In this document: positions 1 to 5,102 of the stretch, piece after piece
Position numbering within the stretch: position 1 is the first letter of the stretch
Layout of the letters: each line of letters begins with the position of its first letter
Assembly: GCA_025924775.1 (NCBI GenBank)
Contig: JAICHS010000189.1
Coordinates: 1-5,102 of the forward strand
Length of the DNA stretch: 5,102 bases
Direction: 5' to 3'
DNA from: Rhodanobacteraceae bacterium
GTDB lineage: Bacteria; Pseudomonadota; Gammaproteobacteria; Xanthomonadales; Rhodanobacteraceae
Notes under the pieces: generated by a model
Told to the model about the DNA's origin: nothing
What the model saw: the letters and a program-made list of their open reading frames with translations, nothing else
The model's database searches: none
Program-made: the position numbers and the translations under genes

Positions 1-1602
1 ATCGAAGACGTGGCCATGCTGCGCCGCGTGCAGTTTCCGGAAGACGCGGGGCCGCTGGCGCATCCGGTGCGTCCGGCCGAATACCAGGCCATCGACAATT
101 TCTACACCGCGACCGTGTACGAGAAGGGCGCGGAACTCATCAGGATGCTCGCAGGGCGCCTCGGGCCGGAAGGCTTCCGGCGCGGCACCGATCTGTATTT
201 CTCGCGCTTCGATGGGCAGGCCGTCACCATTGACGACCTGCTTGCGGTGCTGGGCGAAGCCAACGGTGTCGACCTTTCGCCGTATCTCGCGTGGTACGCG
301 CAAGCGGGCACGCCGGAAGTCCGCGCCCGCGGCGAGTACGACGCCGTGAACCAGCGCTATGCCCTGACCCTCTCGCAACGCATCCCGCCGACGCCCGCCC
401 AGCCGCGCACGCGGCCGGTACCGATTCCGGTGAACGTCGCGCTGTTTGCCGACGACGGCACGCCGCTGCAGTCGAGTTCCGATCGCACCGCCAACCGGGT
501 GCTGGAGCTGACGGATACCGAACAACGTTTCGTGTTCGAGCACGTGCCGTCCGCGCCCACGCCCTCGTTGTGCCGCGGCTTCTCGGCGCCGGTGCAGCTC
601 GTGTTCGATTACACGCCCGCGCAACTCGCGCTGCTGTTGCGCCACGAAACCGAAGGCTTCGACCGCTGGAACGCCGCGCAGCAACTTTCCGCGCGCGCCT
701 TCGACGAGACGTTTGCCGGCGACGGCGAACGTGCGGCGACGGACGCATGGCTGGAGGCGCTGTCCACCTTGTTCGCCCAGCGCGCGACCATCGATCCCGC
801 GCTGCTGGCCGACTTGTTGACGCCGCCGACCGAACTGGAGCTGGGTGCGCGGCATCCGCCGTTCGATCCCGACGCGGTGCACGCCGCACGCGATGCATTG
901 GAAAACAGGTTGGCGGCGCGGCTGGGCGATGCGCTCGGCACTGCGTATCGCGAACTCCACGCCGGCGAAACCCGCGCACTCGACCCGCAAGCCGCCGCAC
1001 GGCGCCGCCTGAAGGGCCGCGTGCTCGCGCTGCTGGTGCGGCACGACGCGGCAACCGGGGCCGAACTTGCCTTCACGCAATGCCGCGACGCGCGCGGCAT
1101 GACCGACCGCCTCTCGGCGCTCACGGCACTGGCGCGGGCGGGCGCCGCGCAGACCGGCGACGCCCTGCGGCTGTACCGCGAACGCTTCGACGGCGACGCG
1201 CTGACGCTGGACAAGTGGTTCGTGCTGCAGGCCACCACGCCTGCACACGCCACGCTGGAACGCGTGCAGGCGCTTGCGGCCGATCCCGCTTTCACGCTGG
1301 CCAATCCCAACCGCGTCCACGCCTTGCTGGGCGCATTCTCACGCGCCAACCCGGTCGGCTTCCACCGGCCGGATGGCGCGGGCCACCGCTGGTTCGCCGG
1401 CAAGCTGGGCGAGATCGATGCCCGCAACCCGCAGCTCGCGGCACGCCTGGCCAAGGCTTTCGAGGACTGGCCGCGGCTGGAACCGAACCGTCGCGCTTCG
1501 GCGGAAGCGGCCCTGCACGGCCTGTTGGCACACGGGCAGCGTTCGCCCGACCTCACGGAAATCCTGACGCGCATGCTGGCTGCGGGCAACGCCGCCCACT
1601 GA
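1..1602 (+). CDS. pepN: Aminopeptidase N (M1 zinc metallopeptidase), C-terminal part; 5' end outside window
   Basis: PepN removes N-terminal amino acids from peptides in the cytoplasm, a late step in peptide turnover. The frame is open from base 1 and gives 533 residues before TGA. It follows E. coli PepN closely: FPEDAGPLAHPVRP, then NFYTATVYEKGAELIRM at fragment residues 33-49. Tyr40 there (bases 118-120) corresponds to the transition-state tyrosine of the family (Tyr381 in E. coli). Residues ~50-105 finish the catalytic domain (WYAQAGTPEV). Residues ~110-200 are the beta-rich domain (LSQRIPPTP, LCRGFSAPVQL). The rest is the helical ARM-like C-terminal domain (DKWFVLQATTP near residue 404, NPNR at 435, ARNPQLAARL). 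About 340 residues are missing upstream, including GAMEN and HEXXH, so catalytic competence cannot be judged here. The implied full length, about 870, is normal for the family. No frameshift is seen. The ATG/GTG codons near bases 10-16 are internal, not starts. Confidence 0.97.
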   Translation: MEDVAMLRRVQFPEDAGPLAHPVRPAEYQAIDNFYTATVYEKGAELIRMLAGRLGPEGFRRGTDLYFSRFDGQAVTIDDLLAVLGEANGVDLSPYLAWYAQAGTPEVRARGEYDAVNQRYALTLSQRIPPTPAQPRTRPVPIPVNVALFADDGTPLQSSSDRTANRVLELTDTEQRFVFEHVPSAPTPSLCRGFSAPVQLVFDYTPAQLALLLRHETEGFDRWNAAQQLSARAFDETFAGDGERAATDAWLEALSTLFAQRATIDPALLADLLTPPTELELGARHPPFDPDAVHAARDALENRLAARLGDALGTAYRELHAGETRALDPQAAARRRLKGRVLALLVRHDAATGAELAFTQCRDARGMTDRLSALTALARAGAAQTGDALRLYRERFDGDALTLDKWFVLQATTPAHATLERVQALAADPAFTLANPNRVHALLGAFSRANPVGFHRPDGAGHRWFAGKLGEIDARNPQLAARLAKAFEDWPRLEPNRRASAEAALHGLLAHGQRSPDLTEILTRMLAAGNAAH

Positions 1603-1672
1603 GCGTGCGCACCCACGATCTGCAGTGCCGGACATAAAAGCGTACCATCAGGTACAGGAATCTTTCGGTTGC

Positions 1673-1678
1673 AGGAGG
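1673..1678 (+). promoter_or_regulatory. Ribosome binding site of the lipoprotein gene
   Basis: A perfect AGGAGG lies six bases before the ATG at 1685. It fixes the start there rather than at the in-frame ATG at 1625, which would put 20 residues ahead of the signal peptide. The 82-bp gap after pepN also holds a small inverted repeat (GTACC 1642-1646, GGTAC 1651-1655). I see no convincing -35/-10 pair and no terminator for pepN. Confidence 0.85.
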
Positions 1679-1684
1679 TGCGCC

Positions 1685-2467
1685 ATGCATAAGTCAATGC
1701 TTGGCCGTTGTGGGCGGCTCGCGGCGTTGGGTGCCGGCGTGCTGGCCTTGGCCGGTTGTGCCACCGGCTATGCCTTCGTGCAACCAGACGTGGCCGGCGG
1801 CGGCGGGTACTACACCAGTGCCGGCCCGTACGCCGCGCCTGGCTACTACGACGACCATGCCTACTCGTACTACCCGGGCTATGCCGGGTTCGGCAACACC
1901 GGTTGGTATGGCTCGTCGGTCAGCTTCGAATTCGGGCTTGGCAGCACCTGCGGCTGGAGCTGCGGCGGTTACTACGGTGGCTGGCCGTGGTACGCCGGCG
2001 GCTACGGCTATCCCTATTACACCTGGACCCGGCATGGCCATCACGGCCACCACCATCGCGACGGGCACGACGGCGACCCGGTCGTGACGGCGCCGGGCTC
2101 TTGGCGCAATCCGGATCACCCACGCCTGCCACCCGTTGCCAGGCGCGGCACGACCCCGCCGATCGCGGTGCCGGCACGCCCCAGGGAGGATTTCGCCAAT
2201 CGCCGGCCGCTCGATTCGGCCAGGTTCGCGCCACGCGCGGGATTCGAGCGTCGCCGCGCGCCCCGGCCGATCGATGCGCCCATGCGCCCCGTAACCGTCG
2301 CGCCACGGATGTCGGGGTTTTCGCGGCAAGCGCCACGGGTCGCCCCACCCAGCCGGATCACCCCGCCACGTGCGTTCGCGCCTCCGCCGGCACCGGTCTT
2401 CGCGCCCGCGCAGGTCGCGCCACCGCCCGCGCGCACTGGCCGGACAACCCCGATCAAGATCCGCTGA
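1685..2467 (+). CDS. Predicted Gly/Tyr-rich outer-membrane lipoprotein with Pro/Arg-rich tail, function unknown
   Basis: A 260-residue protein that I do not assign to a named family. Residues 1-25 form a lipoprotein signal: Arg8 and Arg11, a hydrophobic Leu/Ala/Gly core, and a lipobox Leu-Ala-Gly-Cys with Cys25 as the lipidated residue. Ala follows the cysteine (no Asp at +2), so by the E. coli sorting rule it should go to the outer membrane. Residues 26-115 are low complexity, rich in Gly, Tyr and Trp (GGGGYY, SYYPGY, CGGYYGGWPWY, GYGYPYY), with Cys89 and Cys93. Residues 117-128 form a His patch (HGHHGHHHRDGH) that could bind metal, though this is only inference. Residues 132-260 are rich in Pro, Arg and Ala, probably disordered and strongly basic. 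This could be an envelope or cell-wall-associated lipoprotein. The start is supported by a strong RBS. The gene lies 82 bp after pepN and ends before a hairpin. Confidence 0.88.
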   Translation: MHKSMLGRCGRLAALGAGVLALAGCATGYAFVQPDVAGGGGYYTSAGPYAAPGYYDDHAYSYYPGYAGFGNTGWYGSSVSFEFGLGSTCGWSCGGYYGGWPWYAGGYGYPYYTWTRHGHHGHHHRDGHDGDPVVTAPGSWRNPDHPRLPPVARRGTTPPIAVPARPREDFANRRPLDSARFAPRAGFERRRAPRPIDAPMRPVTVAPRMSGFSRQAPRVAPPSRITPPRAFAPPPAPVFAPAQVAPPPARTGRTTPIKIR

Positions 2468-2498
2468 GACGCGCCGGGGCAGCGCGGTCCGCCAGATA

Positions 2499-2528
2499 CG
2501 AACGGGGAGCCTTGCGGCTCCCCGTTCG
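2499..2528. terminator. Hairpin terminator between convergent genes
   Basis: A perfect 12-bp stem (CGAACGGGGAGC, 2499-2510, pairing with 2517-2528) encloses a 6-base loop, CTTGCG. It starts 32 bp after the lipoprotein stop and 24 bp beyond the stop of the small minus-strand gene, so it could stop transcription in both directions. Neither side has a clear run of T, so it is not a canonical Rho-independent terminator. It may act as a 3'-end stabilising structure or a weak bidirectional terminator. Confidence 0.65.
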
Positions 2529-2551
2529 CTACCCTCCCCGGTACGCCTGGC

Positions 2552-2752
2552 TCAGGCAGGCAGGCCCGCGATCTCGGCGTCGAGCTGGTGCAGCTGGACT
2601 TCGATGGGCTGCAGCAACTGCGGCTGGTTCGCATCCGGGCACGTCTCGCGAATCTGTTCGGCCTGCAGTTCCAGTTCGGCCATGTGGATCAGCGCGTCAT
2701 GGTGCTGGTAAACCGCCTGCCATTCTGCATTGGTCATTTCGACGAAGCTCAT
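2552..2752 (-). CDS. Small acidic, Gln-rich hypothetical protein (66 aa)
   Basis: I do not recognise this protein. It reads MSFVEMTNAEWQAVYQ... and ends ...LDAEIAGLPA. It has 11 Asp/Glu against a single Arg and no Lys, and about nine Gln, so it is strongly acidic. There is no signal peptide or membrane segment, so it is probably cytoplasmic. Residues ~8-36 look like one amphipathic helix and ~44-62 a second, separated by a Cys-Pro-Asp-Ala-Asn turn near 38-42. A helical hairpin or short coiled coil is plausible. The start is set by AGAGGA eight bases upstream on the minus strand. The frame stays open for hundreds of codons further upstream, but that extension is antisense to mnmG and Arg/Ser-rich, so I rejected it. 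The gene converges with the lipoprotein gene and diverges from mnmG. It is possible but less likely that this is not a gene; the RBS and the protein-like composition argue for it. Confidence 0.75.
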   Translation of the reverse strand: MSFVEMTNAEWQAVYQHHDALIHMAELELQAEQIRETCPDANQPQLLQPIEVQLHQLDAEIAGLPA

Positions 2753-2760
2753 TTTCGTAG

Positions 2761-2766
2761 TCCTCT
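2761..2766 (-). promoter_or_regulatory. Ribosome binding site of the small acidic protein gene
   Basis: Read on the minus strand, AGAGGA lies eight bases before the ATG at 2752-2750. This supports that start over the long in-frame upstream extension. Confidence 0.75.
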
Positions 2767-2785
2767 GTCTGTCAGGGCGGCAAGC

Positions 2786-2807
2786 TGAACGCTTCAAGTG
2801 GCGTTCA
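2786..2807 (-). repeat. Short inverted repeat in the leader of the small acidic protein gene
   Basis: TGAACGC (2786-2792) and GCGTTCA (2801-2807) form a perfect 7-bp stem with an 8-base loop. It starts about 34 bases before the minus-strand ATG and leaves the RBS outside the stem. It could be a leader hairpin or an operator. The right arm overlaps one GTTCACA word. Confidence 0.45.
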
Positions 2808-2883
2808 CATGTCGCCGCTGATACTCTTCGCCGAAAGGGGCTGCTGCTGTTCGCTTCACCACTTCGGCACCTGATGTTTTGTC

Positions 2884-2959
2884 CCAATCTGGCGCCCGGA
2901 ACTCGGTTACTCTGGATTCCCCCTGTTCCTGATGACCGCCGGGCGCCAGTTCCAATTGG
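2884..2959. repeat. Long inverted repeat, possible structured RNA or operator
   Basis: A perfect 11-bp inverted repeat, CTGGCGCCCGG (2889-2899) with CCGGGCGCCAG (2939-2949), is flanked by a further 5-bp pairing, CCAAT (2884-2888) with ATTGG (2955-2959), across a 5-base bulge (2950-2954). The enclosed loop is 39 bases. The element lies about 130 bases upstream of the small minus-strand gene and could be part of its leader if transcription starts beyond it. No known riboswitch or RNA family is recognised. Confidence 0.5.
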
Positions 2960-2975
2960 TGGTCGTCCTGACCAC
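2959..2975. repeat. Small hairpin next to the long inverted repeat
   Basis: GTGGTC (2959-2964) and GACCAC (2970-2975) form a 6-bp stem with a 5-base loop, GTCCT. It directly abuts the right arm of the 2884-2959 inverted repeat, so the two would be neighbouring helices in a transcript. Short enough to occur by chance. Confidence 0.3.
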
Positions 2976-3041
2976 TTCCCGCCTTCGCCGACCGCAACCT
3001 GCATTTCGGTCCGGGCCGCTCGCAACGGCGGCGGCGGGAAC

Positions 3042-3057
3042 GCACCACGGGTGGTGC
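3042..3057. repeat. 16-bp palindrome GCACCAC-GG-GTGGTGC
   Basis: Two perfect 7-bp arms are separated by two bases. The 2-base spacer is too tight for a good RNA hairpin, so a dimeric protein-binding site is the more natural reading. No known regulator consensus is recognised. Confidence 0.4.
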
Positions 3058-3106
3058 ACTTCGCGTGCCAACTTCGCCCGATTGCGACGCAGGATTTGCA
3101 AGCAAA

Positions 3107-3205
3107 TGTGAACTTTGCGCAGACGCGCGCCAGACCGTGCGCCGTGCACGCAGCGCGTGACATTTCGCAACGATTCGGGGCGGGGATTGCAAACGAAAGT
3201 TCACA
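3107..3205. repeat. Spaced inverted repeat TGTGAACTTT / AAAGTTCACA
   Basis: The 10-bp word TGTGAACTTT (3107-3116) recurs as its exact reverse complement at 3196-3205, with 79 bp between the arms. Each arm lies a few bases from a TTGCAA word (3096-3101 and 3187-3192). The arms resemble half of a CRP/Clp site (TGTGA) but lack the partner half at six bases. The pair could be a looping operator or the ends of an ancient small element. Confidence 0.4.
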
Positions 3206-3232
3206 ATCGCACCGCGGGCGGCGAAGATGGTC

Positions 3233-3249
3233 CGTTGCAATTTGCAACG
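3233..3249. promoter_or_regulatory. 17-bp perfect palindrome CGTTGCAA-T-TTGCAACG, possible operator upstream of mnmG
   Basis: The 8-bp arms are perfect and flank a single T. The centre lies about 157 bp before the mnmG ATG. Part of it (GCAACGATT, 3244-3252) recurs at 3167-3175. The symmetry suggests binding of a dimeric regulator, but no known consensus is matched and it is unclear which flanking gene it would control. Confidence 0.4.
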
Positions 3250-3382
3250 ATTGACGCGTTACGCCAGCTTGTGACGGGCGCCGCAACACGGCAGGCCGAA
3301 ACCAAGCGATGGCGTACGGCATGATTGTCGTCGGAGTGGGCGAGCGTAGTGACCGCGCGACCACCTGACCATTGGGCAATTT

Positions 3383-3389
3383 GGGTAGG
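3383..3389 (+). promoter_or_regulatory. Weak ribosome binding site of mnmG
   Basis: GGGTAGG ends eight bases before the mnmG ATG and is only a partial match to AGGAGG. Just upstream, 3371-3380 (ATTGGGCAAT) is a short palindrome. The start is chosen mainly because the conserved N-terminus begins there. Confidence 0.5.
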
Positions 3390-3397
3390 CAACTGCA

Positions 3398-5102
3398 ATG
3401 AATACCTATGACGTGATCGTGGTGGGTGGTGGCCACGCCGGTACCGAGGCCGCGCTGGCCGCGGCGCGTTGCGGCGCACGCACGCTGCTGCTCACGCACA
3501 ACATCGAAACCATCGGCCAGATGAGCTGCAATCCGGCGATCGGCGGAATCGGCAAGGGCCACCTGGTCAAGGAGATCGACGCACTGGGCGGCGCGATGGC
3601 GCACGCGGCCGACCTGGCCGGCATCCAGTGGCGCACCTTGAACGCTTCGAAGGGTCCGGCCGTGCGCGCGACGCGCTGTCAGGCCGATCGGGTGCTGTAC
3701 AAGGCCGCGGTGCGACACATCGTGGAACGCCAGCCGAACCTGGAAGTGTTCCAGCAGGCGGTCGACGACCTGGTGATCGAACGCGGACGCGTCACCGGCG
3801 TGGTGACCCAGATGGGCCTGACCGTGCACGCTCCGCGCGTGGTGCTGACGGTGGGCACCTTTCTTGCGGGCAAGATCCACATCGGCCTTGAAAACCATGC
3901 GGGCGGCCGCGCCGGCGACCCGCCCGCGACGAAGCTGGCGCAGCGCCTGCGCGAACTGCCGCTGGGCGCCGAGCGGCTGAAAACCGGCACGCCGCCGCGC
4001 ATCGACTCGCGCACGCTGGATTACTCCGTGTTCCAGAAACAGCCGGGCGACGAGCCGTTGCCGGTGTTTTCGTACCTGGGCTCGCGCGACGAGCATCCGC
4101 GCCAGGTGCCGTGCTGGATCACGCACACGACCGAGCGCACGCACGCGATCATCCGCGGTGGACTCGATCGTTCGCCGCTGTACACCGGCAAGATCGAAGG
4201 CACCGGCCCGCGCTACTGTCCGTCGATCGAAGACAAGGTAGTGCGTTTCGCCGACAAGACCTCGCACCAGATCTTCATCGAGCCGGAAGGGCTGGACGCC
4301 ATCGAGATCTACCCGAACGGCATTTCCACCTCGTTGCCGTTCGACGTGCAAACGGAATTGGTGCACTCGATTCCGGGTTTCGAGCACGCCCATCTCACGC
4401 GCCCCGGCTACGCGATCGAATACGACTACTTCGACCCGCGTGGCCTGCAGCCGTGGCTGGAAACCAAGGCCATCGCCGGCCTGTACTTCGCGGGCCAGAT
4501 CAACGGCACCACCGGTTACGAGGAGGCCGCGGCACAGGGCTTGATCGCGGGCCTCAACGCCGCGCGCGCCACGCGCGACGAACCACCGTGGTGGCCGCAC
4601 CGCGACGAAGCCTACACCGGCGTGCTGATCGACGACCTCACCACCAACGGCACCATCGAGCCGTACCGGATGTTCACCTCGCGCGCGGAATACCGGTTGC
4701 ACCTGCGCGAGGACAACGCCGACCTGCGCCTCACCGAAAAAGGGTTCGAACTGGGCGTGGTGACGCAGCAACGCTGCGATGCGATGCGCGCCAAACGTGA
4801 TGCGGTGGCAGGCGAAACCGCGCGCCTGAAAGCGCTGTGGGCGTCGCCATCCAACGCGCTCGGCGCAGCGCTGCGGACACAACGCGGCATCACGCTGGCG
4901 CACGAAACCAACGCGCTGGAGCTGCTGCGTCGACCGGAAATCGATTACGCCACACTGGTTAGCATCGCGGACTTTGGGCCCGGCGCGGATCGTGAGGACG
5001 TTGCCGCGCAGGTCGAAGTGCAAGTGAAATACGCCGGCTACCTCGAGCGCCAGCGCGCCGAAATCGAGCGCCAGCGCCAGCATGAAGCCACGCCGATTCC
5101 CG
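3398..5102 (+). CDS. mnmG: tRNA uridine-5-carboxymethylaminomethyl modification enzyme MnmG (GidA); 3' end outside window
   Basis: MnmG works with the GTPase MnmE in the cytoplasm. It uses FAD, NADH, methylene-tetrahydrofolate and glycine (or ammonium) to modify C5 of wobble uridine U34 in a set of tRNAs. The 568 codons present are uninterrupted and match E. coli MnmG (629 aa) throughout. Visible features are: YDVIVVGGGHAGTEAA at residues 4-19, holding the dinucleotide-binding GxGxxG (10-15); QMSCNPAIGGIGKGH with catalytic-type Cys44 (E. coli Cys47); GGRAGDPP; LKTGTPPRID; GPRYCPSIEDK with Cys274 (E. coli Cys277); FAGQINGTTGYEEAAAQG at 364-381; EPYRMFTSRAEYRL from 421; LLRRPEIDY from 509; and QVEVQVKYAGYLERQ from 538. 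About 60 residues are missing, the end of the C-terminal helical domain that contacts MnmE. The N-terminus is about three residues shorter than in E. coli. Near the window edge, a 14-base direct repeat (5043-5056 and 5064-5077) encodes ERQR twice, seven codons apart. Confidence 0.98.
   Translation, partial: MNTYDVIVVGGGHAGTEAALAAARCGARTLLLTHNIETIGQMSCNPAIGGIGKGHLVKEIDALGGAMAHAADLAGIQWRTLNASKGPAVRATRCQADRVLYKAAVRHIVERQPNLEVFQQAVDDLVIERGRVTGVVTQMGLTVHAPRVVLTVGTFLAGKIHIGLENHAGGRAGDPPATKLAQRLRELPLGAERLKTGTPPRIDSRTLDYSVFQKQPGDEPLPVFSYLGSRDEHPRQVPCWITHTTERTHAIIRGGLDRSPLYTGKIEGTGPRYCPSIEDKVVRFADKTSHQIFIEPEGLDAIEIYPNGISTSLPFDVQTELVHSIPGFEHAHLTRPGYAIEYDYFDPRGLQPWLETKAIAGLYFAGQINGTTGYEEAAAQGLIAGLNAARATRDEPPWWPHRDEAYTGVLIDDLTTNGTIEPYRMFTSRAEYRLHLREDNADLRLTEKGFELGVVTQQRCDAMRAKRDAVAGETARLKALWASPSNALGAALRTQRGITLAHETNALELLRRPEIDYATLVSIADFGPGADREDVAAQVEVQVKYAGYLERQRAEIERQRQHEATPIP

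Larger units (their letters stand above)
2767..3397. other. Gene-free divergent intergenic region with several inverted repeats
   Basis: These 631 bp separate the small minus-strand gene from mnmG. Frames run open on both strands, but their translations are Arg/Ser/Pro-rich, lack a convincing RBS and resemble no family I know. Parts of the stretch (for example 3061-3120, about 55% G+C) are visibly more AT-rich than the flanking genes. I see no tRNA, rRNA, tmRNA, SRP or RNase P RNA and no clear sigma70 promoter. It does hold the inverted repeats listed separately, four TTGCAA words (3096, 3187, 3235, 3242) and three GTTCACA words in either orientation (2803, 3107, 3199). The promoters of both flanking genes are presumably inside it. 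Confidence 0.7.

Noticed and set aside
291..1637. 448-codon plus-strand frame and several long minus-strand frames overlapping pepN
   Set aside because: Arg/Ala-rich shadow translations of a GC-rich gene. The pepN frame matches the known family throughout.
1708..2760. 350-codon plus-strand frame overlapping the lipoprotein gene
   Set aside because: Arg-rich alternative frame without an RBS. The lipoprotein frame has an RBS, signal peptide and lipobox. The alternative frame also runs through the terminator hairpin and across the opposite-strand gene.
3107..3205. Possible DnaA boxes / oriC next to mnmG (gidA)
   Set aside because: The TGTGAAC/GTTCACA words differ from the TTATCCACA consensus at several positions, there is no cluster of good boxes and no AT-rich unwinding element, and dnaA, rpmH or parAB are not in view.
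2794..3240. 148-codon minus-strand frame in the intergenic region, with a fairly protein-like end (PDWDKTSGAEVVKRT...)
   Set aside because: The rest is Arg/Ser-rich, no convincing RBS precedes any start, and it resembles no known family. Not strong enough to call a gene or pseudogene.
3251..3280. Sigma70 promoter with TTGACG at 3251-3256
   Set aside because: No TATAAT-like hexamer occurs 16-18 bases downstream.
3270..3285. CRP/Clp-type site (TGTGA-N6-TCACA) before mnmG
   Set aside because: Only TGTGA half-sites are present; the partner half six bases away is CCGCA here, so the site is incomplete.
2552..5083. 843-codon open frame on the minus strand running antisense to mnmG and into the small acidic gene
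   Set aside because: Its upper two thirds lie exactly opposite mnmG, whose identity is certain. The composition (Arg, Ala, Val, His) is typical of the antisense frame of a GC-rich gene. Only the last 66 codons, with their own RBS, look real.

Overview
The window is high-GC bacterial chromosome, most likely from a gammaproteobacterium of the Xanthomonadales / Rhodanobacteraceae type. This placement is inferred from two housekeeping proteins that closely resemble their E. coli counterparts, the strong G/C bias at third codon positions, and the Gly/Tyr-rich lipoprotein. No taxonomic search was possible.

Layout: (1) positions 1-1602 (+) hold the C-terminal ~60% of aminopeptidase N (pepN); the zinc-site motifs lie upstream of the window. 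(2) Positions 1685-2467 (+) encode a 260-residue predicted outer-membrane lipoprotein with a Gly/Tyr/Trp-rich first half, a His-rich patch and a Pro/Arg-rich tail; I do not recognise its family. (3) A 12-bp-stem hairpin at 2499-2528 separates this gene from a convergent small gene. (4) Positions 2552-2752 (-) encode a 66-residue, very acidic, Gln-rich, probably helical protein of unknown function, with a good ribosome binding site. (5) Positions 2767-3397 carry no convincing gene but hold several perfect inverted repeats, four TTGCAA words and three GTTCACA words. This is the shared upstream region of two divergent genes. (6) Positions 3398-5102 (+) hold mnmG (gidA), the FAD-dependent tRNA U34-modifying enzyme, complete at its N-terminus and cut by the window end after 568 codons.

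The genes do not form an obvious pathway. pepN (peptide turnover) and mnmG (tRNA wobble modification) are independent housekeeping functions. The lipoprotein and the small acidic protein are accessory genes between them. The 631-bp divergent intergenic region is the part least explained by known features. I see no phage, transposon, CRISPR, toxin-antitoxin or defence genes, and no convincing new multi-gene system.
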